NCBI GenBank assembly: GCA_045805565.1
Contig: JBJMKZ010000017.1
Coordinates: 1 to 64,000, forward strand
Direction: 5' to 3'
Length of the DNA: 64,000 nucleotides
Source of the DNA: DATAEY01 sp045805565
GTDB lineage: Bacteria; Actinomycetota; Thermoleophilia; Solirubrobacterales; Solirubrobacteraceae
Positions 7,923 to 16,518 of this stretch are shown here, in pieces. The translations under genes were made by a program, and so were the position numbers. Position 1 is the first letter of the stretch, and every line of letters begins with the position of its first letter. Below the pieces are notes generated by a model, which ran no database searches, was not told the origin of the DNA, and saw only the letters and a list, made by a program, of their open reading frames with translations.

Positions 7923-10406
7923 ATGCCCCGTCCCGAGCCGCGGATGGTCACGTTCACCATCGACGGGCGCGAGGTCAGCGCCCCGGAGAACTCGATGCTG
8001 GTCGACGGCGCCAAGTTCGGAGACGTGGAGATCCCGGTGTTCTGCTACGAGCCCAAGCTGGGCCAGCCGGTGGGCGCGTGCCGGATGTGCCTGGTAGAGG
8101 TGGAGGGCATCCCCAAGCTGCAGACCGCCTGCTCGACCGCGGTCAAGGACGGCATGGTGGTGCACACCCAGACCGAGCGGGTCCGCGAGGGTCAGCAGGC
8201 GGTGGTGGAGTTCCTGCTGGTCAACCACCCGCTCGACTGCCCCGTGTGCGACAAGGGAGGCGAGTGTCCGCTTCAGGACATCGCCTACGGTTGGGGCGGC
8301 GGGACCTCGCGCTTCATCGAGCCCAAGCGCCACTTCCGCAAGCCGCTGGAGCTCTCGCCGCTGGTCGCGATCGATCGCGAGCGCTGCATCCTCTGCTACC
8401 GGTGCGTGCGCTTCTCCCAGGAGGTGTCCGAGGACTATCAGCTCGTGCTGCTGGAACGCGGTGCCGAATCGATGGTGGCCACCTTCGACGGCCGTCCCTA
8501 CGTCGGCCCGTTCAGCGGGAACATCGTCGAGCTGTGCCCGGTGGGCGCGCTCACCTCGCGGCCATACCGGTTTCGCGCCCGGCCGTGGGAGATCGAAGGC
8601 GCGGGGTCCATCTGCACCCTCTGCCCCGCCCAGTGCAACGTGGAGTTCACGGTCCGTGACGAGCGCGTGCTGCGGGTGCTGGCCCGCGACCACCCCGAGG
8701 TCGACGACGGCTGGCTGTGCGACAAGGGCCGGTTTGCGTACCAGTCGGTCCATTCCGACGAGCGGATCGCCGAGCCGATGCTGCGCGAGGGCGGCGAACT
8801 ACGGCCCGTCTCGTGGGAGCGCGCGCTGGAGGCGGCGGCTAGCGGCCTGGCCCGGGCCAAGGGCAAGGTGGGAGCGCTGGCGGGCGGCGGCGCCAGCAAC
8901 GAGGACGGGTTCCTGCTCGCGCGCCTGATGCGCGAGGCGCTGGAGTCGCCCGACATCGACTCCGGGCTGGGCGGTGCGCTCCCGCTCGGGCTTCGCCGGG
9001 CGCTGGGGGCACCGGGGCTGGGCAGCGCGGTCGCCGACCTCGAGTACGCGGACGCCGTCCTGGTAATCGACTGCGAGCCGATCGACGACGCCCCCATCCT
9101 CGACCTGCGAATCCGCAAGGGCGTGCGCCGCCATGGCGTGCGCCTGGCGGTCGCGACCAGCCGCCCTTCGTCGCTGGACCCCAACGCCCAGGTGGTGGTC
9201 CGGTACGCGCCCGGGGCCGGCGAGGGGCTGCTGGCAGCGCTGGACGGGGCGCTGCGCAACGACAGCGACGTCGACCACCTGGCGCAGGCGGCGGGTGCGG
9301 ACCGGGACCAGCTGGACGCGCTGACGACACTGCTGGGCGACTCGGGCGACGAGGTCGTGGTGCTCTGGGGGGAGCGGCTGTGCTCGGGCCCGCGCGGCGC
9401 GAACACCGCCCGCGCGCTGCTCAACCTGGCGGGTCGCCTGGGGATGGACGGGCGCGACGGCGCTGGCCTGATCGAGGTGCCCACCTGGGCCAACGGACGC
9501 GGGCTGCGCGAGGCGGGGGTGCTGCCCAACGCCGGGCCCGGCCTCTCGGAGCCGGCGGCCGAGGGCAGGGCGGCGGGAGAGATCGCCCAAGCGCTGGCCG
9601 ACGGTGAGCTCACCGCCCTGTACCTGCTGGGCGTGGACCCGCTCTGCACCCATCCCGACCGGGGCGCGTGGGAGTCGGCGCTCGACCAGGCCTCGTTGGT
9701 GGTGGCGCACGCGGGAGTGCTGACCAAGGGGGTCGCCGAGCACGCCGACGTGGTCATACCGTCCGAGGCCTATCCCGAGAAGGAGGGCACCGTCACCCAT
9801 CCCGACGGACGGCTTCAGCGCCTGCGCCCGGGGATCGGACGCCCGCGCGGCGTGCGGGCGGATTGGCAGGTGCTGGCCGACCTCGCCGAGCGACTCGGGT
9901 GCCCGCCGGGGCCGCCGACCGGGCCGATGGCCACCACGGCCCTGGTCGAGGCGGTCCCCTTCTACGGGGGGATCACGCTCGACGAGATAGGCGGGGAGGG
10001 AGTGCGCTGGCCGCGCCGCGAGGCCGCTGCCGACTTTCCCGCCGGCGACGCGGGTCCGTTCGAGCTCGAGTCGCCGCCCGAGGCGCCCGCGCTCGAGGAC
10101 GGCCGGCTGCGGCTGGGCACCTTCCGGTCCCTGTGGTCCTCCCCGGAGGTGTCCGCCTCCCCCAGCCTGCGCTTCCTGTCGCCGCCCCAGAGAGCCGAGC
10201 TGTCGCCGTCGGACGCCGAGCGCCTCGGGGTGGCCGACGGCCAGGCGGTCGACGTGTCGTTCGACGGGTCCACGGTGCGCGCCGCCGCCGTCCTGCGGGC
10301 GGCCGTCCCGCCGGGCAGCGTCTTCCTGGCCGAGTCCACCGACCGCGACCCCGCCAACGCGCTGACCGGCGACGGGCCCCGACTGGTCCGGGTGGAGCGT
10401 CGATGA
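7923..10406 (+). CDS. nuoG: NADH-quinone oxidoreductase subunit G
   Basis: An 827-residue (75 kDa-type) subunit. The N-terminal ferredoxin-like domain (residues 1-80) carries 2Fe-2S N1b. The next domain has C-P-V-C-D-K-G-G-E-C, then C-I-L-C-Y-R-C with a distal Cys in E-L-C-P-V-G, for N5/N4. A further C-x2-C-x3-C-x27-C array, starting at C-T-L-C-P-A-Q-C near residue 235, is the ligand set of the off-path cluster N7. The rest is a molybdopterin-oxidoreductase-like domain, degenerate as in all NuoG. ATG 7923 is 2 bases after nuoF. Confidence 0.96.
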   Translation: MPRPEPRMVTFTIDGREVSAPENSMLVDGAKFGDVEIPVFCYEPKLGQPVGACRMCLVEVEGIPKLQTACSTAVKDGMVVHTQTERVREGQQAVVEFLLVNHPLDCPVCDKGGECPLQDIAYGWGGGTSRFIEPKRHFRKPLELSPLVAIDRERCILCYRCVRFSQEVSEDYQLVLLERGAESMVATFDGRPYVGPFSGNIVELCPVGALTSRPYRFRARPWEIEGAGSICTLCPAQCNVEFTVRDERVLRVLARDHPEVDDGWLCDKGRFAYQSVHSDERIAEPMLREGGELRPVSWERALEAAASGLARAKGKVGALAGGGASNEDGFLLARLMREALESPDIDSGLGGALPLGLRRALGAPGLGSAVADLEYADAVLVIDCEPIDDAPILDLRIRKGVRRHGVRLAVATSRPSSLDPNAQVVVRYAPGAGEGLLAALDGALRNDSDVDHLAQAAGADRDQLDALTTLLGDSGDEVVVLWGERLCSGPRGANTARALLNLAGRLGMDGRDGAGLIEVPTWANGRGLREAGVLPNAGPGLSEPAAEGRAAGEIAQALADGELTALYLLGVDPLCTHPDRGAWESALDQASLVVAHAGVLTKGVAEHADVVIPSEAYPEKEGTVTHPDGRLQRLRPGIGRPRGVRADWQVLADLAERLGCPPGPPTGPMATTALVEAVPFYGGITLDEIGGEGVRWPRREAAADFPAGDAGPFELESPPEAPALEDGRLRLGTFRSLWSSPEVSASPSLRFLSPPQRAELSPSDAERLGVADGQAVDVSFDGSTVRAAAVLRAAVPPGSVFLAESTDRDPANALTGDGPRLVRVERR

Positions 10407-11425
10407 CCGTCCTGGCCTCCGTCGACTACTACGAGCCCTGGTGGATCCAGGTCGTCAAGTCGCTGGTGATCTTCGGGGTGGTGTTCAGCATCGTGCCGCT
10501 GCTCACGGTGTTGGAGCGCAAGCTCATCGGGCGCTTCCAGCAGCGCTACGGCCCCAACCGCGTCGGGCCGTTCGGGTTGATGCAGCCGCTGGCCGACATC
10601 CTCAAGCTGGCGAGCAAGGAGCAGTCGCGCCCCACCACCTCGATCGGCGCCCTGTTCGCGCTGGCACCCGCGATCTCGATCATCACCGCCGTCTCGGCGC
10701 TGGCCATCGTCCCCTTCGGCGGCGTCCACGACATCTTCGGGACGCCGGTCGGGCTGTACGGAATCGATGTGGGAATCGGCCCGCTCTACCTCTTCGCCTT
10801 CGGGGCGGTCGCGTTCTACGGGTTCATGCTCGGCGGCTGGGCGTCGGGCTCCAAGTACTCGTTCCTGGGCGCGATGCGGGCCGCCGCCCAGCTGATCTCC
10901 TACGAGGTGGCGATGGGCCTCTCCCTGCTCGGCGTCGTGTTCACCGCCGGCACGCTGTCCCTGGTGGGCATCGTCGAGGCGCAGAGGGACATGTGGTTCG
11001 TCGTCCCCCAGGTCGTCGGCTTCGTGGTCTTCCTCTGCTCGGCGTTCGCCGAGACCAACCGCACGCCGTTCGACCTTCCCGAGGCCGAGTCGGAGCTGGT
11101 GCAGGGCTACCAGACCGAGTACGGCGGCGCGCGGTTCGCGTCGTTCATGCTCGCCGAGTACCTCAACATCACCGTCCTCTCGGGCATCGCCGTGACCATC
11201 TTCCTGGGCGGCTGGCTGCTGCCCTTCGGGATCCATCCGCCCAGCTGGGTCGACCCCCTGGTGGTGCTGGGCAAGATCCTGATCTTCGTCTGCCTGTTCA
11301 TCTGGGTGCGGGCAACGGTCCCCCGCCTGCGCTACGACCAGCTCATGGCCCTCGGCTGGAAGGTGCTGCTCCCGCTCGCCACCGTCAACGCGCTGGTCAC
11401 CGCGATCGTGGTGGTGGTGACGTAG
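10403..11425 (+). CDS. nuoH: NADH-quinone oxidoreductase subunit H
   Basis: A 340-residue membrane subunit with about eight or nine helices, at the junction of the membrane arm and the quinone tunnel. Family motifs are E-R-K-x-I-G-R-F-Q-Q-R-Y-G-P-N-R-V-G-P near residues 40-56 and A-E-T-N-R-T-P-F-D-L-P-E-A-E-S-E-L-V-Q-G-Y-x-T-E-Y in the central loop. ATG overlaps the nuoG stop (ATGA). Confidence 0.97.
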   Translation: MTVLASVDYYEPWWIQVVKSLVIFGVVFSIVPLLTVLERKLIGRFQQRYGPNRVGPFGLMQPLADILKLASKEQSRPTTSIGALFALAPAISIITAVSALAIVPFGGVHDIFGTPVGLYGIDVGIGPLYLFAFGAVAFYGFMLGGWASGSKYSFLGAMRAAAQLISYEVAMGLSLLGVVFTAGTLSLVGIVEAQRDMWFVVPQVVGFVVFLCSAFAETNRTPFDLPEAESELVQGYQTEYGGARFASFMLAEYLNITVLSGIAVTIFLGGWLLPFGIHPPSWVDPLVVLGKILIFVCLFIWVRATVPRLRYDQLMALGWKVLLPLATVNALVTAIVVVVT

Positions 11426-11968
11426 ATGCCCTCGACCCGCTGGCCTCCGGGCGATGACGTACTCGAGGTGGAGCGCGCGCCCGAGCCGGGCGGCGCCGGC
11501 GGCGCCTACCGGGCGTTCGGCGAGACGCTGCGGGGGCTCAAGACGACGTTCGCGCGCGTGGTCGAGGGACCGCGCACGAGGCAGTATCCGGAGGACAAGG
11601 TCCCCGTCTATCCCCGCTTCCGCGGGCGCCACAAGCTTCATCGCTTCGAGGACACCGGTCTGGAGAAGTGCGTCGGGTGCTCGCTGTGCGCCGCCGCGTG
11701 CCCGGCCGACTGCATCCGGGTGGTGGCAGCCGAGAACACCCCCGACAACCGGGTCTCGGCGGGCGAGCGCTACGCCGCGGTCTACGAGATCAACATGAGC
11801 CGCTGCATCTTCTGCGGCTACTGCGAGGTCGCCTGCCCGTTCGACGCGATCACCATGGGCCACGACTACGAGCTCTCGGACTACAACCGCGGCGACCTGA
11901 TCTTCACCAAGGAGATGCTGCTGGCCGAGCCGCTCGAGCGAACGCCGCTGCGAGCCGAGGGCGAATGA
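11426..11968 (+). CDS. nuoI: NADH-quinone oxidoreductase subunit I
   Basis: A 180-residue (23 kDa-type) subunit with two 4Fe-4S clusters (N6a, N6b). The first set is C-V-G-C-S-L-C-A-A-A-C-P near residues 77-88, and the second is C-I-F-C-G-Y-C-E-V-A-C-P near 118-129. The ATG follows the nuoH stop directly with no gap. The N-terminal 35 residues contain a Gly/Ala-rich stretch before the conserved amphipathic segment. Confidence 0.97.
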   Translation: MPSTRWPPGDDVLEVERAPEPGGAGGAYRAFGETLRGLKTTFARVVEGPRTRQYPEDKVPVYPRFRGRHKLHRFEDTGLEKCVGCSLCAAACPADCIRVVAAENTPDNRVSAGERYAAVYEINMSRCIFCGYCEVACPFDAITMGHDYELSDYNRGDLIFTKEMLLAEPLERTPLRAEGE

Positions 11969-12001
11969 CCGCGAGCCGCGAGGCCGCGAGGGCCCGTCTG
12001 C

Positions 12002-12640
12002 ATGGCTGAGATCGTGTTCTTCATCGCCGGGATCGGCGCGGTCGCCGGGGCGATCGGCGTGATCGCGTTTCGCAACGCGTTCTACAGCGTGCTGTCGCTG
12101 GTCTTCCACCTGCTCTCGCTGGCGGCCCTGTTCCTGCTGCTTCGGGCGCAGTTCGTCGCCGCCGCGCAGGTGGTGGTGTACGCCGGGGCGGTGATGGTGC
12201 TCTACGTGTTCGTCGTCGCCTACGTCGGCGGGGAGCCGCGGCCGCTCACCCCCTACGGGGCCGGCCTGGTGCCGCTGGCGTCGGTGTTCGCCGCCGCCCT
12301 GGCGGTGGAGCTGCTGATCGCGCTGTTGGGATCGGGACTGCAGTTCGTCGACTCCCGGGGCGCGCCGTACGCTGCGGGGTTCGGCACCCCGGGCCAGATC
12401 GGCGAGCTCTTCCTGACCCGGTTCCTGCTCGCGTTCGAGGTCGCCTCCTACCTGCTGCTGGTCGCCGCGGTGGGCGCTGTCATCCTGGCCCGCCGGCGGC
12501 GCGGGCTCCCGGAGGAGCCCGGCCAGGAGCCTCAGCGGCACGTCGCCTCGCCCCGGCTGGCGCTGGTCGGGACGATGGCCGAGACCGTCCACGCGCTGCC
12601 CACCTCGGAGCGCGCCCCGACGCCGCGCGGGGGCTGGTAG
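12002..12640 (+). CDS. nuoJ: NADH-quinone oxidoreductase subunit J
   Basis: A 212-residue membrane subunit with five helices. The Q-V-V-V-Y-A-G-A-V-M-V-L-Y-V-F-V segment of helix 3, with its pi-bulge glycine, is the family signature. After the last helix (near residue 160) comes a polar, Arg/Pro-rich tail of about 45 residues. The 33-base gap after nuoI is the longest inside the operon and contains three CCGCGAG copies in a row. Confidence 0.96.
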   Translation: MAEIVFFIAGIGAVAGAIGVIAFRNAFYSVLSLVFHLLSLAALFLLLRAQFVAAAQVVVYAGAVMVLYVFVVAYVGGEPRPLTPYGAGLVPLASVFAAALAVELLIALLGSGLQFVDSRGAPYAAGFGTPGQIGELFLTRFLLAFEVASYLLLVAAVGAVILARRRRGLPEEPGQEPQRHVASPRLALVGTMAETVHALPTSERAPTPRGGW

Positions 12641-12939
12641 TGGCGATCGGCTGGTACCTCGCCGTGTCCGCACTGGTGTTCTGCCTCGGCGCGGGCGGCG
12701 TGCTGATCCGCCGCAACCCGCTGGTGGTTCTGCTGTGCCTGGAGCTGATGCTGAACGCCGGCAACCTCGCCCTGGTGGCGTTCTCGCGCGGGCACGGGTC
12801 GTCCGACGGCCAGATCTTCGCGCTCATCGTGATGGTGGTAGCCGCCTGCGAGGTGGTGGTCGGGCTGGGGCTAATCGTGGCGATCCATCGGCGCCGACTG
12901 CCCGTCGACGTCGACGAGCTCTCCGAGCTGCGCGGGTGA
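12640..12939 (+). CDS. nuoK: NADH-quinone oxidoreductase subunit K
   Basis: A 99-residue, three-helix membrane subunit related to MrpC. The conserved Glu in helix 2 lies in V-L-L-C-L-E-L-M-L-N-A-G-N-L, part of the proton path. The GTG start shares one base with the nuoJ stop (TAGTG). Confidence 0.96.
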   Translation: MAIGWYLAVSALVFCLGAGGVLIRRNPLVVLLCLELMLNAGNLALVAFSRGHGSSDGQIFALIVMVVAACEVVVGLGLIVAIHRRRLPVDVDELSELRG

Positions 12940-12943
12940 CGCG

Positions 12944-14953
12944 ATGAGCCCGACGACGTTCGCCTGGCTGGTGCTCGCCTTCCCTCTGGCCGGGACGGTG
13001 GCGATCGCGCTGGGCTGGCGCAGGCTCACCGGCCCGTGGGCCGGGTGGATCGGCACGGCGACGATCGCCCTCTCGTTCGTCTGCTCGATCGCGGCGCTCC
13101 TGTCGCTCCTGGGCCGTCCGGCCGGCGAGCGCCAGGTGGTCTCCACCCTCTACGACTACGCGAACACGGTGGGGGTCGACGCCCGGCTCTCGATCCTGGT
13201 CGACCCCCTGTCCGTGTTCATGATCCTGGTGGTCAGCGGGATCTCGATGCTGATCCACCTCTACTCGGTCGCCTACATGGCGTCCGACCGCGGCTACGTT
13301 CGCTTCTTCTCCTATCTCAACTACTTCGTCTTCTCGATGCTCCTGCTGGTCCTGGCCGGCAACTTCCTGCCGCTGATCATCGGGTGGGCGTTCGTGGGTG
13401 CCGCCTCCTACCTGCTGATCTCGTTCTGGTACCGGCGAAAGACGGCGACCGACGCCGGCATCAAGGCGTTCGTCATGAACGTGATCGGCGACGCCGGCCT
13501 GGTGCTGGGCACCTACTTCATCTTCAAGCACGTCGGCACGCTGGACTTCCTCAAGACGTTCGAGGCGGTTCCGAGGACGTTCTCCAGCAACCAGGGCGAC
13601 CTCGTCGCCGGCTGCATCCTGCTGCTGGTGGGGGCGGTCGCGAAGTCGGCGCAGATCCCGCTGCACACCTGGCTGCCGGACGCCATGGAGGGGCCCACCC
13701 CGGTGTCCGCCCTCATCCACGCGGCGACGATGGTCACCGCGGGCGTGTACCTGATCGCACGGATGCACCCGCTATTCGAGCGGGCTCCCGCGGCGGCCGA
13801 CGTGGGCGCTGTCGTCGGCTGCGCGACGCTGCTGGTGGCCGCCAGCATCGGCCTCGCCGTGGTCGACATCAAGCGGGTCATCGCCTACTCGACGATGTCC
13901 CAGATCGGCTACATGATCATGGGCGTCTCCTCGGGCGCCTACGCCGCGGGCCTGTTCCACCTGTACACGCACGCCTTCTTCAAGGCGCTGCTGTTCATGG
14001 CCGCGGGATCGCTGATCGGGGCCATGGCCGGCATCCAGTCGCTCGACCGCATGGGCGGCTTCCGACGCGCGATGCCCTTCACCTTCGGGTGCTTCCTGGC
14101 CGGCGGGCTCGCCCTGTCGGCGGTGCCGCCCTTCTCGGGCTACTTCTCCAAGGACGAGATCCTGGCGGCGGTGGCCAGCCGCGGCGGCTGGCACTGGGCG
14201 CTGTACGTGGCCGGCTATCTCGGCTCGTTCATAACCGCGGTCTACACGTTCCGGATGATCTTCCGCGCCTTCCTCGGCGCGCCGGTCGAGGAGGCGCGCG
14301 AGCTCGAGGCGGGCCGGCTGCATCACGCCGAGACGCCGGTCAACCCGATGACCGGCGAGGAGGAGGACGCGGACGTCGGCTTCCCCGGCGCCGAGCACCA
14401 CTTAGCCGAACGCTCGCTGCCGATGAGGATCGCGATGGGCGTGCTGGCGGTCGGCGCGGTGGGGGCCGGGGTCGTCCAGATCCCCGGCGTCACGCACGTG
14501 ATCGACAGCTTCCTGACCCCCTCGTTCGAGGGCTCGCCGCTGTTCGAGGCGCGGCCTCCGGGCGGGCTGGTGGCCCTGGGCCTGGTGCTCGGCGCCGTGC
14601 TCGGGTTGGCCGGCATCGCGGTCGCCTGGATCGTGTGGGTCCGCCGCCCGGACACCGCCGCCCGGATCCGCCAGCGGCTGTCGGCGGTGTACGAGCTGCT
14701 GGTCAACAAGTGGTACTTCGACGAGCTCTACGACCGCGGGTTCGTGCGGCCCGGGGCGGCGCTCGGCCGCTTCGCCCAGCAGACCTTCGAGCGGGTGTTC
14801 GTCGACCGCACGCTGGTCGGCGGGACCACGGGCATCGTGCGGGCCGGCTCCGCGGCGGTGAGAGCCGCCCAGACCGGGCTCCTGCGCTACTACGCCGCGC
14901 TGCTCGTCTTCGGCGTCGCGGCGGTCGCCCTGTACTTCCTGATCGTGAGCTGA
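12944..14953 (+). CDS. nuoL: NADH-quinone oxidoreductase subunit L
   Basis: A 669-residue antiporter-like membrane subunit at the distal end of the membrane arm. It has about 14 helices plus the C-terminal lateral helix. Conserved sites include I-P-L-H-T-W-L-P-D-A-M-E-G-P-T-P-V-S-A-L-I-H-A-A-T-M-V and the helix-12 Lys region H-A-F-F-K-A-L-L-F. An acidic loop around residue 470 (E-E-E-D-A-D) precedes the lateral helix. A four-base gap separates it from nuoK. Confidence 0.97.
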   Translation: MSPTTFAWLVLAFPLAGTVAIALGWRRLTGPWAGWIGTATIALSFVCSIAALLSLLGRPAGERQVVSTLYDYANTVGVDARLSILVDPLSVFMILVVSGISMLIHLYSVAYMASDRGYVRFFSYLNYFVFSMLLLVLAGNFLPLIIGWAFVGAASYLLISFWYRRKTATDAGIKAFVMNVIGDAGLVLGTYFIFKHVGTLDFLKTFEAVPRTFSSNQGDLVAGCILLLVGAVAKSAQIPLHTWLPDAMEGPTPVSALIHAATMVTAGVYLIARMHPLFERAPAAADVGAVVGCATLLVAASIGLAVVDIKRVIAYSTMSQIGYMIMGVSSGAYAAGLFHLYTHAFFKALLFMAAGSLIGAMAGIQSLDRMGGFRRAMPFTFGCFLAGGLALSAVPPFSGYFSKDEILAAVASRGGWHWALYVAGYLGSFITAVYTFRMIFRAFLGAPVEEARELEAGRLHHAETPVNPMTGEEEDADVGFPGAEHHLAERSLPMRIAMGVLAVGAVGAGVVQIPGVTHVIDSFLTPSFEGSPLFEARPPGGLVALGLVLGAVLGLAGIAVAWIVWVRRPDTAARIRQRLSAVYELLVNKWYFDELYDRGFVRPGAALGRFAQQTFERVFVDRTLVGGTTGIVRAGSAAVRAAQTGLLRYYAALLVFGVAAVALYFLIVS

Positions 14954-14958
14954 GCCAG

Positions 14959-16518
14959 ATGCCTCTCTCGGTCCTCATCTGGCTGCCGGCGGCGACCGCG
15001 CTGGTCGCGGCGCTGGCGCCGCCGCCGGTTGGCCGGCGGGTGACGCTGGCGGGGGCCCTGGGCGCGCTGGCGATCGCGGTCGGCTACGTGCTGTCGTTCG
15101 ACGGCGGCCGGGACGACCTCCAGTTCGTCACCGACCGCGTGTGGATCTCCGGCCTCGGGATCCACTACAAGCTCGGTCTCGACGGGCTGAACCTGTTCCT
15201 GATCCTGCTCGCCGCGCTGCTGTTCGCCGCGGCGGTGCTGGCGGCGAACCTGCGCGAATGGGATCGACCGCGCCTCTTCTACTTCCAGCTCGCGCTGGCC
15301 GAGAGCGGCGTGCTGGGGGCGTTCGCGGCGCAGGACCTCGCGCTGTTCGTCGGCTTCTTCGACCTCATGCTGATCCCGTTCTACTTCCTGGTCGGGGCCT
15401 GGGGCGGGCGCGATCGCGTGCGGGCCACCACCAAGCTGGTCATCTACACGCTGGTGGGCTCGCTGTTCATGCTCGCCGGGGCGATCGCCACCGGGGTGAT
15501 CGCGGGGCAGGGCGACAGGCCGGACTTCGTGCTCTCAGACCTGGTCCAGCTGCAGCTGCCCAAGAGCTCCCAGGAATGGATCTTCCTCTGCTTCGCCGCC
15601 GCCTTCCTGGTGAAGATGCCGCTGTTCCCGCTGCATGCGTGGATGCCCGACGGCTACCGCGCCATGCCGTTGCCGGTGCTGGCGGTCTTCTCGGCCGTGC
15701 TGTCGAAGGTCGCCGCCTATGGCTTCCTGCGGATCGTCCTGCCGGTCCTGCCCGACGCTGCCGCGCACTTCCAGACCTTGATCCTGCTCATCGCACTGGC
15801 CTCGATCCTCTACGGCTCGGTGATGGCGTTCACTCAGACCGATGCGCGGCTCATCCTCGGCTACTCGTCGATCGCGCAGCTCGGGTTCATCACGCTCGGG
15901 ATCTTCTCGCTGCGCCCGGAGGGGGCTCAGGGCGCGCTGCTGCAGATGTTCAACCACGGCCTGGTGGTGGCGCCGCTGTTCTTCATCATCGGCCTGCTGG
16001 CCGCGCGCGCGGGCGGATCCGAGGACGTGCGCGACATGGGCGGCATCGCCTTCCGCGCCCCCGTCCTCGCCTCGCTGTTCCTGATCACCGCCCTGGCCAC
16101 CCTGGCGATGCCCGGCTCGGCCAACTTCGCAGGCGAGTTCCTGATCCTGCTGGGGGCGTTCAAGGCCAAGCTGGTCATCGCGGTGGTCGCGTTCACAGGG
16201 GTGGTCCTGGCCAGCGTCTACATGCTGCGGGCGTTCATCCGGACGATGCACAACCGGCTGGGCGAGCACGTGGAGTCGCGTGAGATCGCGCCCGCCGACG
16301 CCGTGGTGGTGGTCCCGCTGGTGGCGGCGATCGTCGCGCTGGCCTTCTATCCGCAGCTGCCGCTGGCCCGCTCCCAGCAGGCGGTCACCGGTGCCGTGCG
16401 CACCGCGCAGCTGATCGCCAACCCGGCCCGCCAGGCGGGGCCGGCCCGGTCGCCGGCGCCGGAGACCACCCCACCGCCAGGGGGCGCCGAGCACGGGGCG
16501 CGCGGAGCTGGGCGATGA
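14959..16518 (+). CDS. nuoM: NADH-quinone oxidoreductase subunit M
   Basis: A 519-residue antiporter-like subunit with about 14 helices. F-L-V-K-M-P-L-F-P-L-H-A-W-M-P-D-G-Y carries the central Lys and the family signature. The equivalent of the conserved helix-5 Glu lies in the L-A-L-A-E-S-G-V region. The last 35 residues are a Pro/Ala-rich cytoplasmic tail. The start is 5 bases after nuoL, and the end overlaps nuoN by 4 bases. Confidence 0.97.
   Translation: MPLSVLIWLPAATALVAALAPPPVGRRVTLAGALGALAIAVGYVLSFDGGRDDLQFVTDRVWISGLGIHYKLGLDGLNLFLILLAALLFAAAVLAANLREWDRPRLFYFQLALAESGVLGAFAAQDLALFVGFFDLMLIPFYFLVGAWGGRDRVRATTKLVIYTLVGSLFMLAGAIATGVIAGQGDRPDFVLSDLVQLQLPKSSQEWIFLCFAAAFLVKMPLFPLHAWMPDGYRAMPLPVLAVFSAVLSKVAAYGFLRIVLPVLPDAAAHFQTLILLIALASILYGSVMAFTQTDARLILGYSSIAQLGFITLGIFSLRPEGAQGALLQMFNHGLVVAPLFFIIGLLAARAGGSEDVRDMGGIAFRAPVLASLFLITALATLAMPGSANFAGEFLILLGAFKAKLVIAVVAFTGVVLASVYMLRAFIRTMHNRLGEHVESREIAPADAVVVVPLVAAIVALAFYPQLPLARSQQAVTGAVRTAQLIANPARQAGPARSPAPETTPPPGGAEHGARGAGR

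Noticed and set aside
11969..12001. Three CCGCGAG copies in the nuoI-nuoJ gap as a repeat element
   Set aside because: Too short and too like background composition to support a distinct element.
9962..12673. Open frame of about 900 codons on the minus strand
   Set aside because: It lies entirely antisense to nuoG, H, I and J and is extremely rich in Arg, Asp, Glu and His. All four sense genes are unmistakable.
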